DNA of 64,000 nt from Hippopus hippopus. Taxonomy: Eukaryota > Mollusca > Bivalvia > Cardiida > Cardiidae. Location of the stretch: NCBI GenBank assembly GCA_946811185.2, contig OX328102.1, positions 63,629,416-63,693,415 of the forward strand. The letters are read 5' to 3'. A program made the position numbers and the translations under genes. The stretch's first letter is position 1, and every line of letters begins with the position of its first letter. The notes beneath the pieces are model-generated. The model was given only the letters and a program-made list of their open reading frames with translations, was not told where the DNA came from and did not search any database. Of the stretch, positions 55,144 through 64,000 are shown piece by piece.

Positions 55144-55413
55144 TGCATCATGCTCTGTCAAACGGGGGTTTAATGCATCTGCGTGATGCATGACATGTAT
55201 ACCAAACAATTCATCACATAATTATGGATCCAGAAAATTCATTGTGTCTAACAACCGAGTGAATGATGAGGTAGAATGGTCCTTGGGTATGCAGAAAATT
55301 TACAAATGGCAAAAAAGCTTCAACCTATGTCAGCCTGCGCGGACTGCGCAGGCTGACATGGGTCGATACTTTTTTTGCAAATGCATTAAACCCTCTTTTC
55401 ACAGAGAATGACT
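55144..55413. mobile_element. PAL-C
   Basis: CATGCTCTGTCAAACGGGGG to CAGAGAATGACTCA; centre GCGCGGACTGCGC. Confidence 0.88.
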
Positions 55414-55514
55414 CACATGTATGCATGTTCACGAGTATATAAAAGATCTTTTTTATAGTTTTTGTTTATTTTCAAATAAAATTGTATTTGCGAGTACAAT
55501 AATTGTTCCATTTA

Positions 55515-55594
55515 ACAAAAACAACAACAACAACAAAAACAGCAGCAGCAACAAAAACAATAACAACAACAATAACAATAATAATAATAATAAC
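55515..55594 (+). repeat. (AAC)n/(AAT)n microsatellite
   Basis: Compound triplet repeat before a SINE-2. Confidence 0.94.
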
Positions 55595-55614
55595 TTTGTT
55601 TCGTGGTCATCAGT

Positions 55615-55839
55615 GGTCTCACGTGGCCCAATGGTGGAGTGTAGGACTCGTAACCGGGAGGTCCCCAGTTCCAGCCTCGCTGGAAGCACTGGGTGATTCA
55701 CCTGAGAGTCCTTGGGCAAGACACTTTCAGAGTCCCAGCACAGTACTGATGAAATCCATGACATACACAAATACGTGAGGTGTCTTCGTGATTAAGACTT
55801 AAATAATGTTGAAAGGGGCGTAAAACACCATCAATCCAT
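55615..55839 (+). mobile_element. SINE-2
   Basis: Head GGTCTCACGTGGCCCAATGG, body GTCCTTGGGCAAGACACTT; preceded by an AAC/AAT simple repeat. Confidence 0.88.
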
Positions 55840-55934
55840 CAAAAATTGTTTTGATTTTCATATTGTAAAAATTCCAAGGTCTTTATGTATCATGATTAAT
55901 TTTTTTAACCAGTACAAAGCAATATGTGCCTTAC

Positions 55935-56143
55935 TTAACTCTTCACCAAACAACTAAAATTTAGACTCGTCCAAGTTCAAAACATTTGCAGACGACAAAA
56001 AAAGATGGGACTCAGACTGTGAAATTCGTTTTGGGAAGGGTAGAAGACAGAGTTTGAACAGCATTTTCTCCTTTTCCCACTTTGTTTTCAATAGCTTTTT
56101 CTTCAGAGTCATTAAAACTCGGGTTTTTGTGGTAAAGGGTTAA
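55935..56143 (-). mobile_element. PAL-B, head-to-tail with next
   Basis: TTAACTCTTCACCAAACAAC; closes with TTAA at 56140-56143. Confidence 0.87.
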
Positions 56144-56345
56144 CTCTTTACCAAACAACTGAAATTTAGACTCGTCCAAATTCAAAGCATTTGCAGACGA
56201 CAAATTAATTGTATTTGAAATGATGAAAATTGCATGTAAAATAGTAGAAAACCTTGCAGGAAAAGGAGAAAATGCTGGTTACCAGCATTTTCCCCTTTTC
56301 CCACAAGGTTTTCAAACGGCTATTTCCCCAGGGTCGGTAACTCTT
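56140..56345 (-). mobile_element. PAL-B, shares TTAA with previous
   Basis: Same orientation; right end lost at GGGTCGGTAACTC. Confidence 0.86.
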
Positions 56346-56349
56346 TCTT

Positions 56350-56550
56350 TACTGACTAAATAAATTGCATTTTTCTCAAAGGACTACAAAGCCTACAGTT
56401 CTAGTGCAAGATGGAGAGTTCAGTCATAACTCAGAATAAAGCAGTGGACAGTGTAGATCAGCGATCAAACTGCACGTTCTGTGCAGTCTGATCTTGATCT
56501 ACACTGTCCACAAAAGCTTCTGGTGTCGTCTATGGCATGGAAAGAGTTAA
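56350..56550 (+). mobile_element. PAL-A4
   Basis: PAL-A core (56445-56510) with distinct flanks AAAGCAGTGGACAG and GGCATGGAAAGAGTTAA. Confidence 0.75.
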
Positions 56551-56687
56551 AACTTTGGATTGCGTGATAGAGAGATAAGAACATGGCCGGTGAGGGGTGG
56601 ATCAAGTCGAAGTAAAACAGTGTAGGTTCTGTTTTCATACCGTTGCATTACCTAATGCACAACCCTTACGTTATGTTGTATAACCCT

Positions 56688-56845
56688 TTAACCCACAATC
56701 CCCTGTTTTAACGTCTCTGGGAAATGGTGGTTTCCCAGAATTTTTCCACCCTTTCATTCACAAATTAGATGTGGTTTAATTGATGGTATATGTGTTTGAG
56801 AGGGTAGAAAACATTGTGGGAAAAGGGAAGATGCTGGTAGCAAGC
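56688..56845 (+). mobile_element. PAL-B, core deleted
   Basis: TTTAACCCACAATCCCCTG start; GGTAGAAAACATTGTGGG piece near its end. Confidence 0.7.
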
Positions 56846-56867
56846 AAATAGTAAAAACTGAAATTTT

Positions 56868-57024
56868 CAGTCAAGTAAAACGTACATAAAATTAACGTTT
56901 CAAGATCGTTACTGGCCAGAATGTCTCGGCGAAGCGGACAGTGTAGATCCAGTCAAATGTGCTGTCTGATCTTGATCTACACTGCATGCAATTTTAGCAA
57001 TTACAGCTGTGAAAGGCGCTTTAA
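56868..57024 (+). mobile_element. PAL-A3, shares TTAA with next PAL-B
   Basis: Shortened core 56938-56990; GAAAGGCGCTTTAA end. Confidence 0.78.
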
Positions 57025-57255
57025 CCCTTTATCGCAGAATCACGAGTTTTAACGACCTGACGATAAAAACTTTTTGAAAACATTTTGGAAAAAGAAGCAA
57101 ATGCTGGTAACCAGTATTTTCTCCTTTTCCCACAATGTTTTCTTCTCTTTCAAGACATGCAAAACAAATTTTAATTTTTTAGTCGCATTAATTGTGTAGT
57201 CTGCAAATGCTTTGAATTTGGACCAGTCTAAAATTTTGTCGTTTGGTAAAGAGTT
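57021..57255 (+). mobile_element. PAL-B
   Basis: TTAACCCTTTATCGCAGAAT to GTTTGGTAAAGAGTT. Confidence 0.88.
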
Positions 57256-57269
57256 GCACGTAAACCCTT

Positions 57270-57380
57270 ATGACGACGAGCTCGACTCAAACAGCTCTGA
57301 TGGACAGTGCAGATCAAAATCAGACTGCACAGAACATGCAGTCTGATCTTGATCTGAGCTGTCCGTAGGAGCTCTTGAAT
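57270..57380 (+). mobile_element. PAL-A5
   Basis: PAL-A core with different flanks GACGAGCTCGACTC and GTAGGAGCTC. Confidence 0.7.
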
Positions 57381-57455
57381 CTACTCTTTTCGATAAGGTG
57401 AGATTTCTAATTTTCCCGCAAAAGAGAAATTTGTAACAGCAGTATATATTCTATT

Positions 57456-57755
57456 GTCGAGAACCGGTAGCGCAGTCGGTAGTGTGGAGGGCTGAAAAAC
57501 ACGTGGTCGCTGGTTCGAATCCCCAGCTCGGCCATTTTTTTCCCAAGGATTGATGATAGTCATTCCTACAGGATTCATTCTTTTCTCACTGCTGACCATT
57601 GTTTCAACAATGGTTATGTGGAAAAGCAGCCTGTGGCTTGGGAAAAATATTGTGCGAAGCACTGATAACAAAACGTCAGCATAGCATGGATAGGTAAACT
57701 GGCCGCCGCGATATAACTAAAATAACGTTGAAAATGGCGTTAAACACCATACAAT
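57456..57755 (+). mobile_element. SINE-1
   Basis: Head ACCGGTAGCGCAGTCGGTAG, box B GGTTCGAATCC, tail CAATCAAC. Confidence 0.88.
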
Positions 57756-58029
57756 CAACCGTACGTTCATTTCTTCGATTGCTAAACGCTGGAAAATTTG
57801 ATTTTATTTTTTAAGCACTTCATAAAGAATGAAAGCCTATCTACACTTGAAGTAATTTAAATAAAATTTGAAATAATTCTACTGGAACAGAATTTGGCAA
57901 GTTATGACCAAAAAAATATGCATGTTGCTTTTGAACAATCGGTCTAAAAATATCTTCAAACAAATATATGCACATGTGCACAGCATCTGTATCGCTGCAA
58001 TGTAGTTCTGTTCTTTTACGACAACCCCG

Positions 58030-58215
58030 TTAAAGATGCATCTATACTCGTTTTGAGCCTTTTTTTTTTCACCCATTTTATCTTTATTCTATGAAACTAT
58101 ATTCATTCTCGTAACTTTATGCCAAATGTTGCAAGGTGGCACAGGTTAGGACGGATAGAAGTTGCATTCATGTTTTGGGGGAAAGGAAATCGCTGTTGTC
58201 GTTTCATAATTGGCA
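58030..58215 (-). mobile_element. Repeat I, half copy
   Basis: Starts TTAAAGATGCATCTATACTC; the far end is lost. Confidence 0.75.
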
Positions 58216-58224
58216 CAGCCTTGG

Positions 58225-58444
58225 ACACCAAACTACAAAATTTTAAACTTTTCCAATTTGAATTGATTTGCAGACGACAAATTAAAAGAGGCTAGAATGA
58301 CAGGGCTTGTTTTTGATAAAGAAGAAAACAATGTGGGAAAAGGAGAAAATGCTGGTCACCAGCATTTTCTCCTTTTTCTACAATGTTTTCAAAAGCCAGT
58401 TTGGTCCAGGCCGTTAAAACTCGTGATCCTGTGGTAAAGGGATA
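58225..58444 (-). mobile_element. PAL-B
   Basis: ACCAAACTACAAAATTTTAA to GGTAAAGGGATAA; near-perfect core. Confidence 0.88.
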
Positions 58445-58740
58445 ATACATCTTGGTAAGAGTTCAAACACCTGTGGTATTGTTTTATTGGTCCGTTGAAT
58501 GGCATAGTCAGCTATAAATGTCGTTTGAAAACAACGTGATAAAAGTATATATATGTATAAGTATCTCCCGTTCAATTTTAGTTGATATGAGGGTGGGGGT
58601 TTCCCGTAGGGTCACCATAGGGCCCCACGTTACGGTCTCTCTGTTTATACTCCATTCCTGCTCATTTGATATTTGGCTGCCGGAATCTCCTTTTCACTAT
58701 CTTTTTTATTAACTTGCCTGTCACTTCAAACCTCTATATG
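58445..58740. other. Unassigned sequence
   Basis: No frame or repeat recognised. Confidence 0.4.
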
Positions 58741-58962
58741 GGCCCTGTGTGGCTCAGTGGTAAAGTGTAGGACTCGTGAGCTGGAGGTCCCGTGCTCGAC
58801 TCTCACTGGATCCACGGGATTTTTCGTTGGAGTGTCCTCGGACAAGTCACTTCAGAGCCCTAGCCTAGTGCTGGTGAACCCCAGAAAATACATGAATAAG
58901 TAAGCTGCCACTTCGATATGAATGGATTAATGTTGAAAGCGGCGTAAAACGCCATTCAATCA
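58741..58962 (+). mobile_element. SINE-2, tail-to-tail with next
   Basis: Head GGCCCTGTGTGGCTCAGTGG, tail CATTCAATCAAC. Confidence 0.9.
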
Positions 58963-58976
58963 ACCCTTTAACATGG

Positions 58977-59174
58977 TTGATTGATTGATCGACTGCTGTT
59001 TTACGCCGCCCTTAACATTATTCAGTCATGTCAGCTCACATATTCATGTGTGTCCTGGGAACAAAGGCAACTAGCCAAAGCACATCCTCGCAAACAAAAA
59101 GTGTTTCGGGTGAGGACCGTACCTGGGCCTCCAGATTGTGATTCCTAAGCCATGACCACAGAGCCACACGGGAC
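58977..59174 (-). mobile_element. SINE-2, tail-to-tail with previous
   Basis: TTGATTGATTGATC tail, diverged body, CACACGGGACC head. Confidence 0.85.
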
Positions 59175-59384
59175 CTCTCTCTTTAACATTGAGTCTAGCT
59201 ATACTGATGTACTGGAGACTTTTTTTCCCGAAATTTGCGGATTTGGGGTATTTGGTCGCTGGATCTGGACCAAGAATATCTTTTCCTTAATAAGATTCGT
59301 TACGTGAAATTTGGTTGATCAAAAGTTACGCAAAATGTCAATACGGAACTAAGAAAATGATCACATTGTCTTCCGTCGAGTTTA

Positions 59385-59890
59385 TTAACCCTTTACCACA
59401 CACACAATCCCGAATTATTTTGACTCTGTAGAAGAAGATATTTGACAAAAATGACGGGAAAAAGAAGAAAATGCTAGTTACCAGCATGTCTCCTTTTCTC
59501 TTAATGTTTTATACCCTTTCAAAGACGGAATTCATCATTTGAGCTACTTTCTAGTTGTCGCGTACATAGTGCCTTCAATTTGGTCGAGTACAAAATTTTG
59601 TCCTTTAGTTATGTTTGTACTGGAGTTTAACCACGTTTGAACAGCATTGGTTATATCACGGCGGTAAGTGCACCTGCGCATGTGTTTCCTGGTCTTCTCG
59701 CACCAGTACTGACACGACTTTCTTTTCAAGCCACTGACTTCTTTTCTCAAATACATCAGAGATTAGAGGCGAAAAGTCGCCGTTAAGAAAATTTGATTCA
59801 ACCGGGTATCGAACCCACAACCACCACGTCACGAGTCAGATACGCTAACCACTGAGCTACCCGGCTAGGCTTGTTTGATAAAGAGTTGAA
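59385..59890 (+). mobile_element. PAL-B split by SINE-3
   Basis: 59385-59609 and 59870-59890 (TTTGATAAAGAGTT) flank the SINE. Confidence 0.85.
59610..59869 (-). mobile_element. SINE-3 inserted in PAL-B
   Basis: Splits a PAL-B copy 20 bases from its right end; head GAGCTACCCGGCTAGGC. Confidence 0.88.
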
Positions 59891-60117
59891 CGAGCAGATA
59901 GGCCGAAATATCATATTCCAGTTTTTGACATAAATTATTTCTGGAAGACATTTAAATATTATCATTTCCGTAGAGTAGTAAGCTTGAATGTCTTGTAGAA
60001 CCATCAACCGAGGTTATCTATAGGCTAGATGTCAAAACACGTCAGTGTATCACATACAATGTTTTAATCTGCCATTGATGCGTGCTTCACTGCGTCCGAC
60101 TGATAGGCAGAATGTCT

Positions 60118-60437
60118 TGTGATTGGTTGTATGGCGTTTAACGCCGTTTTCAACATTATTCAGTTATATCGCGGCGACCAGTGCACCTATCCATGCTTTC
60201 CTGGAGTTTCTTTTACCGGTACTCCGCACAATATTCTTTCCAAGCCACTGGCTGCTTTCCCACATAACTATCGTCGAAACAACATCATGGAAACAATGGT
60301 CAGCGTGAAGAGAGGAATGAATCCTGTTGCAATGGCTATCATCAATCCTCGGAAAGAAAGGCCGAGCCGGGGATCGAACTAGCGACCTCCTGTTCACAAG
60401 TCCTGTATGCTACCGGCTGAGCCACCGGGGCTCGGCC
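60118..60437 (-). mobile_element. SINE-1 splitting a tandem copy
   Basis: Full-length reverse copy inserted in one unit of the duplicated region 60050-61243. Confidence 0.9.
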
Positions 60438-60489
60438 CAAAATGTCTCAACTACGAGGTAAATAGGCTGCGCGGTAATATATGATACTT

Positions 60490-60733
60490 TGAGTTATGAT
60501 CTGTGAAAAGGGGCTTAATGCATTAACAAAGAGAATCGACCCCCTGACCTGGGCCGAAACGTTTTGATATTGGTTTATTTTCTGCATGTCAAAGGATCAT
60601 TCTACCTCATGCATAGATTCAGATAGTTGTTCAGCAAAACGGCTTCTATTCATCTGTAATACTGCGATGACTTGCTTGGTAGCATGCATAACGGAGATGC
60701 ATTAAGCCCCCGTTTCACAGAGCATGGCTCATG
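60490..60733. mobile_element. PAL-C in tandem unit
   Basis: ATGATCTGTGAAAAGGGGCT to AGAGCATGGCTCA. Confidence 0.84.
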
Positions 60734-61245
60734 GCAGTGGATCACATACAATGTATTAATCCGCCATTGATGCGTACTATTTTGCGTCCGTTTAACCGGT
60801 CAACATATCTTAGTAATGACAAGTAACTGATTAGGCTCATCAGCTACTTAATAAATTGGCTACTTGGTAATGTTTGATATAGGTATGAGTAATGCTCCAC
60901 GCAGGCTGACCTGAGCCGAAACATTTTGATATTGGTTTATTTTCTGCATGTCAAACGGCCAGTCTACCTCACGATTCGACTGGTTGTTATCCAAAACGGA
61001 TTTTATTCATCTGTAATACTGCGATCACTTACTTGGTAGCATGCATAACGGAGATGCATTAAGCCCCCGTTTCACAGAGCATGGCTCATGGCAGTGGATC
61101 ACATACAATGTATTAATCCGCCATTGATGCGTACTATTTTGCGTCCGTTTAACCGGTCAACATATCTTAGTAATGACAAGTAACTGATTAGGTTCATCAG
61201 CTATTTAGTATATTGGCTACTTGGTAATATTTGATAAGGATTTGA

Positions 61246-61543
61246 TTAATGCTCTGTGAAAAGGGGGGCTTAATGCATCTCCAAATAAGAATCGACCCCT
61301 GTCAGACTGTACAGTCAGCGCAGGCTGACCTGGGCCAAAACTTTTTGATATTTGTTAATTTTCTGCATGTCTAGCGACCATTCTACCGCATGATAAAGAC
61401 AGTTGTTAGATAAAATGTTTTTTATGGATCCATGATTATTTGACGACGTGCTTGGTATAACGTATCACAGAGATACAGGCTGACCTGGGTCGACACTTTT
61501 TGCAGATGCATTAAACCCCCTTTTCGCAGAGCACGGCTTAAAT
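61246..61543. mobile_element. PAL-C, rearranged
   Basis: GCTCTGTGAAAAGGGGGGCT start. A second right-hand GGCTGACCTGGGTCGACACT comes late, as if two copies were joined. Confidence 0.8.
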
Positions 61544-61763
61544 ATTTTTTGCATGATGCATGAATTGGAGTCAATTCTCCGGCGTAGAATCGGTTAGTCA
61601 GTCATTCTGGCCAGCTGGGTATTATTATGATACTAAACAATACATTTATGCTTAATAAAGAAAATGCATTTTTACATTCTTTAATTCAAGCATAATCTAA
61701 GAAATACCTACATTGTGTATTCAGCGACCTACGCCCTGTCACCTATATACTCAGAATTGAATT

Positions 61764-61977
61764 GAACTGAACTGAATTGAATTGAATGGTGTTTTACACC
61801 GCTTTCAACATTATTTCGGTCATATATAAGATCCCTGGTTTCACCAGTAATAGGCTGGGGCTCTGGGGTGTCTTTCCCAAGGACACGCCCACGGCAAGCC
61901 CAGTAGATCCAGTGAGGCTCGAACCCTGGGCCTCGAGGTTATGAGTCCCACACTTTACCACTGAGCCACGCAGGACC
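61764..61977 (-). mobile_element. SINE-2 with AATTG tail
   Basis: Reverse copy with an internal deletion; the tail side has an AACTG/AATTG simple repeat. Confidence 0.88.
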
Positions 61978-62261
61978 ACCTTTGTACTCAGAAATGTATG
62001 TTCAGTCTTTGCGGTTTATGTTATAGTTTAACTTGTGGTCATTATAACAACACAATATTTATATGAGGAAAAATCTTATTAATTATATGTTTGGATACAT
62101 AATGGCGGCAGGCTTAACTTCCTACTTACCTGCTCGACATAGCTAATTACACGTAGACGTTCTACCCTTGTATTGCTACAACATACGGTAGAATGGACGT
62201 TCCCAATCAGAACTAAAGAAAAAATATCAGTATCGTTGGTTTGTCAGAATACCCTACAAAG

Positions 62262-62336
62262 GAGCGGACAGTGTAGATCAAGATCAGACTACACGTTCTG
62301 TGCGGTCTGATCCTGATCTGCACTGTCCGCATAAGC
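62262..62336. mobile_element. PAL-A core alone
   Basis: GCGGACAGTGTAGATCAAGA and complement with no recognisable PAL-A flanks. Confidence 0.72.
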
Positions 62337-62427
62337 AATTAATTCCGGATTCAGTGCTACAACGGCTAATAATTTCAACAACAACAACCAGCAACTACCC
62401 GTCTGTGTATAATTACCGTAGACAATA

Positions 62428-64000
62428 CATAATGAGAACCACAAACACAAATGCATTCCAGCCTGGCTCCGACTGTGACGTATCATTATCTTTTATTGTA
62501 TGCATCTCAAATTGTTCTGGGCTGGGGTTAGGACGGGGGGAAGGGCTTTTGAAAACATTGTAGTGAAAGGATATTAAAAATTTTAATGAGAACCATAAAA
62601 ACAAATGCAGTTCAGCCTCGATCCGACTGTGACGGATCTTTATCTATAATTGTATGCATCTGAACTGTTCCAGGCTGGGGGTTGGTGAAGGAGAGGCATT
62701 TTCTTCTTTTCTCACAATGTTTTCTAACCTGTCAAAGAATTTCACTTCATTTGTACCACTTTTGATTTCGTCGTCTAACCTTTGACCACAACACGGAATT
62801 AAATTGTGAGAATTTTGCCCACGTGGTTCAAAGAACCTTAGGACCAGAGTTTTTTTGAAAACATTGTGGGGAAAGGATATTTAATGAGGACAAGAAACAC
62901 ATGCACTGCAGCCTCGATTCCCACTGAGGCGATCATTATCTATTATTGTATGCATGTGAACTGATTCAGGTAGCCTGTAATGAACCTGAGAAAGGGGCTT
63001 TTTAAAACATTATGGGGAAAGGATATTTTTAATGATGACCATATACACATGCACTCCAGAATCGATTCCAAACTGTGACGGATTGTTATCTTTTATTGTA
63101 TGCATGTGAACTGTTCCCTTTTAGAAATATGAAAGTCATTAATAATTTGCTTCATTGTTTTCAAGAACATACGAAACGAGACTTTTGAAAACAGTGCGAG
63201 GAAAGAATATTTAATATTTTAACTAGAAAGATAGATCATTATCCATTATTGTATGCATGTGAACTGTTACGTGCTAGACCAGAAATCGAAACTCATTAGT
63301 ACTTTGATTCTGTGTTTTAAAGAACACGTGCACAGGGGCTTTTGAAAATATTGCGAGGAAAGGATATTTAATGAGGACCATAAGCACATGCACTCCAGCC
63401 CCGATTCCTACTGAGAAGATCATTGTCTTTTATTGTATGCATCTGAACTGATTCAGGTAGCCTGAATCAACCCCCCCCCCCCCCCCCCCTTGTTGTAATG
63501 AACCTGGGAAACAGAGCTTTTGAAAACAGTGTGGGGAAATGAGATTTAATAAGGATCATAAACACATGCACCCCCAGCCTCGATTCAAACTGCGCCGGAT
63601 CACCATCTATTATTGTATGCATCTGAACTGATTCAGGTAGCCTAAATCAGTACTTTACCCCTGTAGTTCAACGAATCTGAGGGACAGAGTTTTTGAAAAC
63701 AGTGCGAGGACAATAAACACATGCACGCCAGCATCGATTCAAACTGCGACAGATCACTGTCTATTATTGTAAATCTATTATTGTATGCATGTGAACTGTT
63801 TCAGGTAGCCAAAACACAGAGTTTGTTATAACCCTGTCCCCGTGCTTTAATGAATCTGAGAGACGGGGCTTTTAAAAACATTGTGAGGAAAGGGAGATTT
63901 AACAATAAACATAAACACAATTGCACCCATGCCTCGATTCCAACTGCGGAGATCATTATCTATTATCTGAACCGATCCGTGCTCGAGTACAATAGGTACA
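62428..64000 (+). repeat. 150-185-bp tandem array running off the window
   Basis: Eight or more units, each with CTTTTGAAAACATTGTGGGG, AAACACATGCACTCCAGCCT and TATTGTATGCATGTGAACTG. Part of the unit matches the PAL-B left half. A PAL-B right half sits inside at 62688-62790. The right boundary is not seen. Confidence 0.88.
63473..63490 (+). repeat. Poly-C run
   Basis: Uninterrupted C run inside the terminal tandem array. Confidence 0.95.

Larger units (their letters stand above)
60050..61243 (+). repeat. Tandem duplications, period about 357 bp, including PAL-C
   Basis: 60567-60887 and 60927-61243 are close copies (CATACAATGTATTAATCCGC, ACTTGGTAAT). A third older unit, 60050-60500, is split by a SINE-1. 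Confidence 0.9.

Overview
The window is eukaryotic, intron-rich, AT-rich nuclear DNA. It is most likely from a lophotrochozoan and probably a bivalve mollusc. The grounds are long repeat-filled introns, tRNA-headed SINEs ending in CAAT-type tails, and a very high density of small palindromic DNA elements. The species cannot be named from sequence alone.

Two genes can be supported, both on the plus strand. The first is a complete eight-exon aldo/keto reductase gene (start codon 6103, stop 20574-20576). Its exons join in frame to an uninterrupted 369-residue protein with the AKR catalytic residues Asp64, Tyr69, Lys95 and His137. The second (coding exons 26255-26339 and 27913-28466) encodes a predicted 212-residue single-pass membrane protein: signal peptide, very short ectodomain, one membrane helix, a Gln/Tyr-rich GYQQ repeat tail and a PPPPSY WW-binding motif. 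No operon-like relation is expected. The shared orientation and about 5.7 kb spacing imply nothing more.

Almost everything else is non-coding repeat, and I found no transposase or reverse transcriptase reading frame. The main classes are as follows. (1) Three SINE families with different tRNA-like heads, a related central domain in two of them, and one common 3' domain; a fourth tRNA-headed family also occurs. (2) Palindromic MITE-like families called here PAL-A (with variants A2-A5), PAL-B, PAL-C and PAL-D. PAL-A and PAL-B end in TTAAC[C/T]CT and appear to insert at TTAA; one PAL-B copy sits exactly in the TTAA of a PAL-C copy. (3) Other terminal-inverted-repeat and foldback elements. (4) Minisatellites: 25-bp and 22-bp arrays inside reductase introns, a 59-bp array at about 35.4-36.1 kb, and a 150-185-bp array running off the right edge. 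(5) Simple repeats.

Layout: 1-6.1 kb repeats; 6.1-20.6 kb reductase gene; 20.6-26.2 kb repeats; 26.2-28.5 kb membrane-protein gene; 28.5-64 kb intergenic repeats, often nested. The most interesting content is the TTAA-linked palindromic elements: one long palindromic core is carried by several different end sequences, copies are chained through a shared TTAA, and fragments lie within tens of bases of most reductase exons.
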